Part shown: positions 31,640-38,517 of the stretch, one piece after another
How the letters are laid out: each line of letters starts with the position of its first letter
How positions within the stretch are numbered: position 1 is the first letter of the stretch
Source of the DNA: Acidobacteriota bacterium
Lineage (GTDB): Bacteria; Acidobacteriota; Vicinamibacteria; Vicinamibacterales; 2-12-FULL-66-21
DNA length: 39,387 nucleotides
Assembly: GCA_013362195.1 (NCBI GenBank)
Contig: JABFWM010000603.1
Coordinates: forward strand, 1 to 39,387
Reading direction: 5' to 3'
Position numbers and translations under genes: made by a program
The notes under the pieces: model-generated
Databases searched by the model: none
Told to the model about the DNA's origin: nothing
The model's input: only the letters and a program-made list of their open reading frames with translations

Positions 31640-32419
31640 TCAGATGCCGGCCGTCGAGCGATCGCCGACGGCGGCAACGGCGCCGGGTTGCCGGCGATCG
31701 GTATGTGCGATGACCCGCCCGTCGTCGCCGCGGAAGCCGATGCGATAGCGCGCGACGTTCTCGGCCACCGGCACCGTGACGACAAACGGCGATTCGTCGC
31801 CGGGCGCGAGCGCGGTGACGTCGAGGAGCGCGCGGCCGCTCGCGAGAAACGCGCCGTTTGCGTCGAAGGCGAACGCAGTGACGGTGACGCGCGTCAGCAT
31901 CGTCCCTCCGCGGGGATTCTGCACCAGGCCGGTGATCGTGAGCGAGCCCGGCTGTCGTGCGTCGTGGAGCGACAACAGCTCGAGCGCGGGCGCGGCCGCG
32001 GCCGCCACCGGTTTCGCCGCCGTACTGACGCGCACCGTGGCGCGCTGTTGAGCGGACAGCGCGAACAGCACGACCGCTGCCAGCGCCAGCGCGACGCCGC
32101 TCATCACCGCCGCACGCGTCCCCCACGGCGATGCGTGTTCGGGCTCCGCGAACAGCGCCGAGGCGCTGACGGGCGCGTCGCGCAATGTGAGATCTGCGGC
32201 CGCGCCCGGCCGGACCGGGTGCGACGGCGCCGGCGGCGCAGGCGCAGGCGCAGCGGCGCGTCTTGTGCCGCCGTCGAGTTGCGCCGCCATTTCCGCGAGC
32301 GCCATCACGCGCGCGCCGGATCGCCGACGTTCGATGCGCAGCATCCGCCAGACGACGGTGCTGAGGATGCCGGCCATGGCCATCGATAACAGGGTGACGC
32401 TCACGAGTGCTGAATCCAT
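31640..32419 (-). CDS. Two-helix membrane protein with FxLYD-like C-terminal domain
   Basis: 259 residues from ATG 32419, preceded by AGGAACACC, the same start context as the VWA gene. One membrane helix lies at the N-terminus (LVSVTLLSMAMAGILSTVVW), then a basic cytosolic part (RMLRIERRRSG) and an Ala/Pro-rich linker. A second helix follows (VMSGVALALAAVVLFALSAQ), then a periplasmic-side beta domain (TITGLVQNPRGGTMLTRVTV, ALLDVTALAPGDESPFVVTV). That end resembles FxLYD/late-embryogenesis-like beta-sandwich domains that follow membrane helices. Function unknown. It lies 65 bp upstream of the VWA gene and downstream of two strong hairpins. Confidence 0.7.
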   Translation of the reverse strand: MDSALVSVTLLSMAMAGILSTVVWRMLRIERRRSGARVMALAEMAAQLDGGTRRAAAPAPAPPAPSHPVRPGAAADLTLRDAPVSASALFAEPEHASPWGTRAAVMSGVALALAAVVLFALSAQQRATVRVSTAAKPVAAAAAPALELLSLHDARQPGSLTITGLVQNPRGGTMLTRVTVTAFAFDANGAFLASGRALLDVTALAPGDESPFVVTVPVAENVARYRIGFRGDDGRVIAHTDRRQPGAVAAVGDRSTAGI

Positions 32420-32428
32420 GGTGTTCCT

Positions 32429-32457
32429 GGAGGATGGCGGCGCGTCCGCCATCCTCC
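32429..32457 (-). promoter_or_regulatory. Perfect 12-bp stem-loop beside the start of the FxLYD-like gene
   Basis: GGAGGATGGCGG (32429-32440) and CCGCCATCCTCC (32446-32457) form a 12-bp stem with a 5-nt loop. In the minus-strand RNA it ends 9 nt before the ATG, adjoining the AGGA ribosome site. It could block or stabilise the leader. Confidence 0.65.
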
Positions 32458-32481
32458 GCCTCTGCTCCGCATGACTCGATC

Positions 32482-32503
32482 CGCGTGGGCCGCCGCCCAC
32501 GCG
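32482..32503 (-). promoter_or_regulatory. 9-bp stem with tetraloop after the HTH-TonB gene
   Basis: CGCGTGGGC (32482-32490) pairs with GCCCACGCG (32495-32503) around CGCC. It lies 61 nt downstream of the HTH-TonB stop and 25 bp from the 12-bp hairpin. No T-tract follows on the minus strand, so termination is uncertain. Confidence 0.5.
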
Positions 32504-32563
32504 CGCGCGCTCGGCGACCGCCGGCCGCGCCCTTCTCTCCGTCGCCTCGCGTGACCGCAGGCG

Positions 32564-33736
32564 CTAGCGCAACTTGAACTCCACTGCCACTTCCACGATC
32601 ACGTCCACCGGCACACGCAGACGCTGCGCCGGCGCGAACCGCCACTGCCGTACCGCGTCGATCGCGCGCTGATCCAATCCCGCGCCCAGTCCCTGCAGCA
32701 CCTTCACGTCGCCGACGGTCCCGTCGCGCCGCACGACGATCTCGAGCACCACGTCCCCTTCGATGCCGCGGCGGCGCCCCTCCTCGGTGTAGTCGGGACG
32801 CACTTCGCGCACCACTGATGGTGGGGTGATGCCGCTGCCCGGCCGATAGGGTCCGCCGCCGGTGCCGCCGCCCGACCCCGGCCCGATGCCGGCGCCGTCG
32901 CCTTCTCCGAGGCCAGTTCCCTTCCCGGTGCCGGCGCCGTTGCCATTGCCCGATCCATGGCTTTCCGGCACGGGGGCGGTTTCGACCGGGATTCCAATCC
33001 TGTCGCGCGTATCCGCCGCGACGGGAACCGCGGGGACGACGACGGGCGGCAACGGTTCGGCCTTGACCGGCGGGGGATTGCTCACCTTGACGACCTTGGG
33101 CGGTTCGACCGGCGGCGGAGGCCGGCGGACCGGCAGCGGACTGCGGATCGTACTGACGCCCTTGCGCTCGGCACGGGCCGCCGGTTTCGGTTCCTTCCGG
33201 CCGCCGCCTCCGCCGCCGCCGCCCGGGCCCGGCAGCGCGACGAACACCAGGCGCGCGTCCTTGCGCTCCTCCGCCGTGAGGCGCGCCTGCGGCTTGGCGA
33301 CCCCCATCGTGGCCAGGACGATCAGCACGCCGGCGATTGCCGCGGGGAGCGTTCCCGACATCGCCAGCGGGACGGCCGCGTCCCGGCGCATGTGACGGGG
33401 CGCCGCGAAGAGCGCGCGCTCTTCGATGACCAGACGATCGGTCAACCGACGGACGGCGCGGACCGCTTCGTGAACCGACACGAACTCGCCGTCGACCGCG
33501 TGAATGCGGCCCGACTTCAGCATCGCCCGGACGTCGGCCACCGGCACGCCCGCGGCGCGCGCGATCTCGTCCGCCGAGTACACGTCGGGGAGCGGAGCCT
33601 GGTCGAGGAGCATAAAGATAGAGGTCCGGCCGGCCTCGGGCGCAAAGGGCGTTCCATCGATTTTTCGGCCGTTCACCGCGAGATCTGTGGCGCGGCAGCC
33701 GCCCGGGCTGTCGTCGCCGAGAGACACGGTGTCCAC
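32564..33736 (-). CDS. HTH-like/TM/Gly-rich protein with TonB C-terminal domain
   Basis: 390 residues if the GTG at 33736 is used, 349 if the ATG at 33613 (MLLDQAPLPDVYS) is used; neither has a clear ribosome site. An N-terminal HTH-like segment reads YSADEIARAAGVPVADVRAM with GRIHAVDGEFVSVHEAV, like MerR or excisionase winged helices. A membrane helix follows (LPAAIAGVLIVLATMGVA), then a Pro-rich stretch, a Gly-rich stretch alternating G with N/A/T/K and E, and a TonB C-terminus. The last part reads VRPDYTEEGRRRGIEGDVVL, then IDAVRQWRFAP. It therefore looks like an energy-transducer-type protein with a cytosolic domain. No exbB or exbD is seen nearby. Partner could be an outer-membrane receptor; this is inference. 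Confidence 0.75.
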   Translation of the reverse strand: MDTVSLGDDSPGGCRATDLAVNGRKIDGTPFAPEAGRTSIFMLLDQAPLPDVYSADEIARAAGVPVADVRAMLKSGRIHAVDGEFVSVHEAVRAVRRLTDRLVIEERALFAAPRHMRRDAAVPLAMSGTLPAAIAGVLIVLATMGVAKPQARLTAEERKDARLVFVALPGPGGGGGGGGRKEPKPAARAERKGVSTIRSPLPVRRPPPPVEPPKVVKVSNPPPVKAEPLPPVVVPAVPVAADTRDRIGIPVETAPVPESHGSGNGNGAGTGKGTGLGEGDGAGIGPGSGGGTGGGPYRPGSGITPPSVVREVRPDYTEEGRRRGIEGDVVLEIVVRRDGTVGDVKVLQGLGAGLDQRAIDAVRQWRFAPAQRLRVPVDVIVEVAVEFKLR

Positions 33737-33827
33737 AAACAGGGCGGGCCGAGTGAGGTCGCCGCCACGGCGCGTCTGAAGGCCCGCCGTGCCTGCATCG
33801 CGTGCCGGCCGGCTCTTGAGATCCGGT

Positions 33828-33865
33828 ACCTCACGCAGGCCAGGTCTTTCGACCGGGCGTGAGGT
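33828..33865. repeat. Long bulged stem-loop between the HTH-TonB and SDR genes
   Basis: ACCTCACGC (33828-33836) pairs with GCGTGAGGT (33857-33865). Inside it CCaGGTC-TTTC-GACCGG adds a bulged inner stem with the same GGTC-N4-GACC core as the two REP-like hairpins. Confidence 0.6.
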
Positions 33866-33891
33866 TCTTCAAACCCGGCGGATCCGTGTGT

Positions 33892-33897
33892 TACAAA
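33892..33897 (+). promoter_or_regulatory. Extended -10 (TGTTACAAA) of leaderless SDR gene
   Basis: TACAAA preceded by TGT ends 6 nt before the ATG at 33904. It favours this ATG over upstream in-frame codons near 33859. Confidence 0.5.
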
Positions 33898-33903
33898 CGC
33901 CGG

Positions 33904-34659
33904 ATGCAGTCAGTCATCGTGACCGGAGCGTCGAGTGGGATCGGCCGCGCCGCGGCGGCCAGGTTCGGGCGGGAAGGTGCGGCTGTGCTGGCGGTCGGCC
34001 GCGAGCGGGCGCCGCTCGACGATGTGTGTGCGGCAGTTGAAGGCGAAGGAGGCCGCGCCGCCGCGTGCGTCGCCGACATCACGGCCGCCGACGCGCCCGA
34101 CGCCATCGTCCGCGCCGCGCTGGACGCGTTCGGTACGCTGACGGCGCTCGTCAACGCCGCCGGCATCATTGCGTCGGGCACGATCGAGAACACCGGCGAT
34201 GCGCCGTGGGACGAGATGCTGGACATCAACCTGCGCGCGCCGTTTCGTCTGATGCGCGCGGCGGTTCCCGCGCTCGTTGCCTCGCGGGGCGCCGTCGTCA
34301 ACGTCTCCAGCGTCACGGGTCTGCGCGCGTTTCCCGGCGTCCTGGCCTACTGCGTCAGCAAGGCCGGCGTCGATCAGCTCACCCGGTGCGCGGCGCTGGA
34401 CCTCGCGCCGAAAGGGGTCCGCGTCAACGCCGTCAACCCCGGCGTCGTCGTCACGAACCTGCATCGGCGGTCGGGGATGTCGGAGGAGAGCTACGCCGCG
34501 TTTCTCGAGCGATCGAAAGAGACGCATCCGCTCGGCCGCGCCGGCCACGCCGAGGAGATCGCGGAGCTGATCGTGTTCCTTGCGTCGGATCGCGCCGGAT
34601 GGATTACCGGGGAGACGATTTCAATCGACGGCGGACGGCATCTCACGTGCGCCCGCTGA
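33904..34659 (+). CDS. Short-chain dehydrogenase/reductase
   Basis: 251 residues, classical SDR length. The NAD(P) motif VTGASSGIG begins 5 residues from the start. Downstream are LVNAAGIIASG, NVSSVTG with the catalytic Ser, and Tyr149-xxx-Lys153 in AYCVSKAGVDQLTR. The tail (FLASDRAGWITGETISIDGG) is typical of FabG/glucose-dehydrogenase-like members. It reduces a carbonyl or oxidises an alcohol in the cytosol; substrate cannot be read. The start was chosen because the Rossmann motif normally lies close to the N-terminus and because of the -10 box. Its last 39 bp overlap the convergent methyltransferase. Confidence 0.9.
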   Translation: MQSVIVTGASSGIGRAAAARFGREGAAVLAVGRERAPLDDVCAAVEGEGGRAAACVADITAADAPDAIVRAALDAFGTLTALVNAAGIIASGTIENTGDAPWDEMLDINLRAPFRLMRAAVPALVASRGAVVNVSSVTGLRAFPGVLAYCVSKAGVDQLTRCAALDLAPKGVRVNAVNPGVVVTNLHRRSGMSEESYAAFLERSKETHPLGRAGHAEEIAELIVFLASDRAGWITGETISIDGGRHLTCAR

Positions 34660-35217
34660 CGGCGATCCGCGGCGTGCGCCTTCAGTGAAGCGGAGTCCTT
34701 CGCGTTCGGCGAGCACCCGTGCGGCGACGAAGCCGTTGCGGGTCAGCGCCGCGACGCCGCCACCTTCCGCATACGCCGGATCGATCTTTCGACCGCCCAG
34801 CCGCGCGCCAATCCCGCCGCGCGGCACGTCATCGATCACGATCGCGCGTCCGCCGTCGCGCAGCACGCGATAGACCTCGAGCAGCGTCCGAGCGCGTTCG
34901 TCGTCGGCCATTGTGGCGAGCACGCCGCGAATCACGACGAGGTCGAACGCCGCTGCCTCGTACGGCAGCGCACTCCATGGCGCGGACACGATCTCGACGA
35001 GCGCGCCTTCGCGCTCGACCGCCGCGGTCGCGCGCGCGATCATCGCGGCATCGGCGTCGACGGCGCAGGCGCGTCCCGTGAGTCCGCTCTTGATCGCGAG
35101 CGAGGCGACGAGCGCGGGATCGCTCAGCCCGAGGACGAGGACGCGATTGCCAAGCTTCGCGCCGGTCATCGTGAGTACGAGTGGTTCTGCCGGCGCTGCC
35201 TTCCGGAACCAGGCCAT
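34621..35217 (-). CDS. Class I SAM-dependent methyltransferase-like protein
   Basis: 198 residues from ATG 35217. Motif I reads GNRVLVLGLSDPALVASLA, a less glycine-rich loop than usual. It is followed by CAVDADAAMIARATAAVER (acidic residue at the end of strand 2), AAAFDLVVIRGVLA (motif IV) and YRVLRDGGRAIVIDD (post-III). The order fits the small ubiE-like methyltransferases. The C-terminal part (TRNGFVAARVLAEREGLRFT) also matches that family. The methyl acceptor is unknown. The start has a -10-like TATCAT 6 nt upstream. It is divergent from ino1 with only 25 bp between and overlaps the SDR gene at its 3' end. Confidence 0.82.
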   Translation of the reverse strand: MAWFRKAAPAEPLVLTMTGAKLGNRVLVLGLSDPALVASLAIKSGLTGRACAVDADAAMIARATAAVEREGALVEIVSAPWSALPYEAAAFDLVVIRGVLATMADDERARTLLEVYRVLRDGGRAIVIDDVPRGGIGARLGGRKIDPAYAEGGGVAALTRNGFVAARVLAEREGLRFTEGARRGSPSAGAREMPSAVD

Positions 35218-35223
35218 TCGTTG

Positions 35224-35229
35224 ATGATA
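35224..35229 (-). promoter_or_regulatory. Putative -10 (TATCAT) of the leaderless methyltransferase gene
   Basis: On the minus strand TATCAT ends 6 nt before the ATG at 35217. It abuts the divergent ino1 -10 candidate. Confidence 0.5.
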
Positions 35230-35235
35230 TATTTT
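35230..35235 (+). promoter_or_regulatory. Putative -10 (TATTTT) of ino1
   Basis: TATTTT ends 7 nt before the GTG at 35243; the overlapping TATATT (35228-35233) is an alternative, 9 nt away. Confidence 0.4.
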
Positions 35236-35242
35236 CACGGTT

Positions 35243-36556
35243 GTGAAGAACTCGCAGAAGATTGCAGGGGCCGAGGGCAAACTCGGGGTGCTGCTCGTCG
35301 GCCTTGGCGCCGTCAGCACGACGACGATCGCGGGCGTGATTGCCGTCCGCCGCGGGCTGTCGAAGCCGATCGGATCGCTCACGCAGATGGGCACGATCCG
35401 CCTCGGCAAACGCACCGAAGGACGTTCGCCCGCGATACACGACTTCGTGCCGCTCGCCTCGCTGGACGACGTGGTGTTTGGCGCGTGGGACATCTTCGAG
35501 GAGAACTCGTACGAAGCGGCGAAGACGGCCGGCGTGCTCGACGCGGATCTGCTCGAGCAGATCCGCCCCGAGCTGGAACGCATCGCGCCGATGCCGGCGG
35601 TGTTCGATCGCAAGTACGTGAAGCGCCTCGACGGCCCCAACGTCAAGCGAGGGAAGACCAAGCGCGATCTCGCCGAGCAGCTGCGCGAAGACATCCGCCG
35701 GTTCAAGAGCGACAACGGCCTCAGCCGGCTCGTGCTGATCTGGGCGGGCAGCACCGAGGTGTACCTGCAGGAATCCGAGGTGCACGCCGACCTCGACGTC
35801 TTCGAGAAGGCGCTCGACGCGAATGACGACTCGATCCCCTCGAGCATGATCTACGCGTATGCGGCGATCAAGGAAGGCATCCCGTACGCGAACGCCGCGC
35901 CGAATCTGAGCGCCGACGTTCCCGCGCTGCTGCAGCTCGCGCAGGAGACGGGATCACCGCTGGCGGGCAAGGATCTCAAGACCGGCCAGACGTGGATGAA
36001 GACGCTGCTCGCGCCCGGCCTGAAGGCGCGGCTGCTCGGCGTCGAAGGGTGGTACTCGACGAACATCCTCGGCAACCGTGACGGCGAAGTGCTCGACGAT
36101 CCCGAGTCGTTCAAGACGAAGGAGGAGAGCAAGAAGTCGGTGCTCGACTACATCCTGCAGCCGAACCTGTATCCCGATCTCTACAAGGACCTGCACCACG
36201 TCGTCCGCATCAACTACTATCCCCCGCGCGGCGACAACAAAGAGGGCTGGGACAACATCGACATCTTCGGCTGGCTCGGCTACAAGATGCAGTTGAAGAT
36301 CAACTTCCTGTGCCGGGACAGTATCCTGGCGGCGCCGATCGTGCTCGACACCGCGCTGTTCCTCGATCTGGCGGGGCGCGCCGGCATGGCGGGGATTCAG
36401 GAATGGCTGTCGTTCTATTTCAAGAGCCCCATGCACGCGGCAAGCGTCTATCCCGAGCACGATCTGTTCATTCAGTTGATGAAACTGAAGAACACGCTGC
36501 GCCACCTGCAGGGTGAAGAGCTGATCACGCACCTCGGCCTGGAGTACTACGACTGA
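35243..36556 (+). CDS. ino1: Inositol-3-phosphate synthase
   Basis: 437 residues from a GTG. It isomerises glucose 6-phosphate to myo-inositol 3-phosphate with NAD+, the entry to inositol lipids and solutes. Visible: the NAD motif VLLVGLGAVSTTTIAG near the N-terminus, WAGSTEVYLQ, the KTGQTWMKTLLAPGL segment, the catalytic-core stretch GWYSTNILGNRDGEVLDDPE, the Lys-rich FKTKEESKKSVLDYIL, and INYYPPRGDNKEGWDNIDIF with IFGWLGYKMQLKINFLCRDS. Length and motifs fit the bacterial/archaeal branch. The stop overlaps the next start (ATGA), so the small membrane protein is coupled. Inositol is unusual in bacteria generally but known in several phyla. Confidence 0.94.
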   Translation: MKNSQKIAGAEGKLGVLLVGLGAVSTTTIAGVIAVRRGLSKPIGSLTQMGTIRLGKRTEGRSPAIHDFVPLASLDDVVFGAWDIFEENSYEAAKTAGVLDADLLEQIRPELERIAPMPAVFDRKYVKRLDGPNVKRGKTKRDLAEQLREDIRRFKSDNGLSRLVLIWAGSTEVYLQESEVHADLDVFEKALDANDDSIPSSMIYAYAAIKEGIPYANAAPNLSADVPALLQLAQETGSPLAGKDLKTGQTWMKTLLAPGLKARLLGVEGWYSTNILGNRDGEVLDDPESFKTKEESKKSVLDYILQPNLYPDLYKDLHHVVRINYYPPRGDNKEGWDNIDIFGWLGYKMQLKINFLCRDSILAAPIVLDTALFLDLAGRAGMAGIQEWLSFYFKSPMHAASVYPEHDLFIQLMKLKNTLRHLQGEELITHLGLEYYD

Positions 36557-37089
36557 TGACGACCACGCCGCCGAAGCTGCAGCCGGCGCTCCTCGGAGGT
36601 GTGTTCATCGGCGTGCTCTCGGCGCTCCCGCTCGTCAACATCGCGAACTGCTGCTGCCTGTGGGTGATTGGCGGCGGCGTGCTCGCCGCCTATCTGATGC
36701 AGCAGAACGCTCCCTATGCCATGACCGCGGCCGACGGCGCGCTGGTCGGGCTGTTCGCGGGGCTGCTGGGCGGCGTGATCGGCACGCTGGTGTCGATCCC
36801 GATCGATCTGATGATGGGGCCGGTGCAGCAGCGGCTCGTCGAACGCCTGATCCTCTCGAACCCGGACGTGCCGGAAGAAACGCGCGCGATGGTCGAGAGC
36901 ATGGCCGCGCGCGGCGTGTCCGGGATCATGATCGCGTTCCGGCTGGTCTTCGGCGTCGTCGTGGGGGCGATTTTCGGAATGCTCGGCGGCCTGCTGGGCG
37001 TCGCGATGTTCAAGAAGAACCTGCCGCCGCCTCCGCCGCCCGGCGGAATGGACATCCTGCCGCCCGAACCCGGCATCTCTCATCCCTGA
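36556..37089 (+). CDS. Small polytopic membrane protein coupled to ino1
   Basis: 177 residues; the ATG overlaps the ino1 stop. About four hydrophobic helices: LLGGVFIGVLSALPLVNIAN, then a Cys-triplet (NCCCLWVIGGGVLAAYLM), GALVGLFAGLLGGVIGTLV, and FRLVFGVVVGAIFGMLGGLL. A Pro-rich cytosolic tail (LPPPPPPGGMD) ends it. Gly-zipper spacing in the helices suggests tight packing. I do not recognise a named family. Translational coupling to ino1 hints at a role in inositol lipid metabolism or transport, but nothing in the sequence proves it. Confidence 0.75.
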   Translation: MTTTPPKLQPALLGGVFIGVLSALPLVNIANCCCLWVIGGGVLAAYLMQQNAPYAMTAADGALVGLFAGLLGGVIGTLVSIPIDLMMGPVQQRLVERLILSNPDVPEETRAMVESMAARGVSGIMIAFRLVFGVVVGAIFGMLGGLLGVAMFKKNLPPPPPPGGMDILPPEPGISHP

Positions 37090-37189
37090 TCCTGATCCGG
37101 CGTCCCTCGTCCTCAGTCGACGGGGGATTGGCGAGGGCCCGCCGCCCTACAGGTTCGGCCGGCCCGTTCCGATACCCGAAGCAGCAGAC

Positions 37190-38497
37190 GTGTGCAATCT
37201 CGCAGGCCTATGCCTCGTGCTGGCAATCGCCGCCCAGCAGCCGCCGTCCGATCTGCCGGTGACGCGGTTGTCGGGCGGCGCGATGCAGGTGCCGGCGCCG
37301 GATCGGCCGCCCGCATCGGGACAGCTGCCGCCGCTCTCGGTCACGCGCATCGATGACACGGCGCGGAGCGCGGATCTCGATGCGCCGCGCCGCCTGTCGA
37401 TCGCGTTTGCCGGGCCCGTGCCGGTCCGCGACGTGCTGCTGCTGCTCGTGCAGGGCACCCCGTTCAGCATCGCGATGGATCCGGATCTGCGCGGCTCGTT
37501 CATCGGCGAGCTGAAACAGCTGACGCTGCGGCAGGCGGTTGAATCCGTGCTGGTCCCGCGCGGGCTCGATTTCGAGATCGACGGCACGGTCATCCGCGTG
37601 TTCCCGCGCCGCACCACGACGCGGCTGTTCGACTTGAACTTTCTCGACATGCGGCGCACGTGGCAGCGCACCGTCGCACTCAGAGCGGGGAGCGATGCCC
37701 TCGACGGGACGACCGAGCTGACGGCCTCGACGGGTCCGTCCGCGGTGCTCGACACGATCGACAGCGGGATCGCCGCGATGCTGTCGGCCGACGGCCGCGT
37801 CCACGTCGATCGCCGCGCCGGCCTCGCGCAGGTCACCGACTACGCCGATCGCCTCGAACGGGTGGCGTTGTACCTCGAAGCCCTGCACCTCCGCGCGGCC
37901 CGCGAAGTGCGCCTGCAGGTGCGCATCCTCGAAGTGTCGCTGGCCGTCGCCGGCGCGATTGACTGGCGTGCCGTCCGTCAGGCGCTCGGCCTTCCGGTCG
38001 ATGCGGCCGAAGCCGGACTCTCCGTCGTCGATCCGGCCGCGCTTCAGCGCGCGCTGGCGGGCCAGGGCGACGTCCGCCTGCTCGCCGCGCCGGACGTGGT
38101 GGCGATGAACAACGAGCCCGCGCTCGTTCGCGCCGGCGCTCCCGATGCGTCGTGGATCTCGCTCACGGTCGTGCCGCAAATCTCGCCGGACGGGTTCGTG
38201 CAGATGAGCGTGTCGCCGGCGTGGTCCGAACGGGCCGGGGCAGAACGCCTCAATGGTGAGACGCGGCCGGTCGTCCGGGTGAGCGAGGCCGACACGGTGC
38301 TGCGCGTCGCGGAAGGCCGCACCGCGGTCATCGCGGGACTGCTGCGGGCCGGAGAGGCGGTGCGGCCCGCGGGCGGCGTCACCGGCTTCTTCGGCGGGCA
38401 AGAGAAACGGCGGGTGCACGCGGAGCTCGTCGTGCTGGTGACGCCGACGATCGTCACCGCGGGTACGCAGGCCAGCCGCAACGGACCGCGGCACTGA
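37190..38497 (+). CDS. Secretin of a pilus or type II-like system (MshL-like)
   Basis: 435 residues from a GTG at 37190; the signal peptide is short (MCNLAGLCLVLAIAAQQ), so a further upstream start is possible. An STN/N0-type domain follows (LSIAFAGPVPVRDVLLLLVQ ... LTLRQAVESVLVPRGLDFEI). After a linker comes the secretin core: VRLQVRILEVSLAVAGAIDW, LAGQGDVRLLAAPDVVAMNN, and near the end AEGRTAVIAGLLRAGE with HAELVVLVTPTIV. It would form the outer-membrane ring of a secretion or pilus machine. The core is compact, shorter than GspD/PilQ. The next gene, 20 bp on, is an ExeA/MshM-type ATPase, matching the mshL-mshM order of MSHA pilus clusters. Confidence 0.85.
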   Translation: MCNLAGLCLVLAIAAQQPPSDLPVTRLSGGAMQVPAPDRPPASGQLPPLSVTRIDDTARSADLDAPRRLSIAFAGPVPVRDVLLLLVQGTPFSIAMDPDLRGSFIGELKQLTLRQAVESVLVPRGLDFEIDGTVIRVFPRRTTTRLFDLNFLDMRRTWQRTVALRAGSDALDGTTELTASTGPSAVLDTIDSGIAAMLSADGRVHVDRRAGLAQVTDYADRLERVALYLEALHLRAAREVRLQVRILEVSLAVAGAIDWRAVRQALGLPVDAAEAGLSVVDPAALQRALAGQGDVRLLAAPDVVAMNNEPALVRAGAPDASWISLTVVPQISPDGFVQMSVSPAWSERAGAERLNGETRPVVRVSEADTVLRVAEGRTAVIAGLLRAGEAVRPAGGVTGFFGGQEKRRVHAELVVLVTPTIVTAGTQASRNGPRH

Positions 38498-38517
38498 TCG
38501 TGACTGGAGCGGATGCG

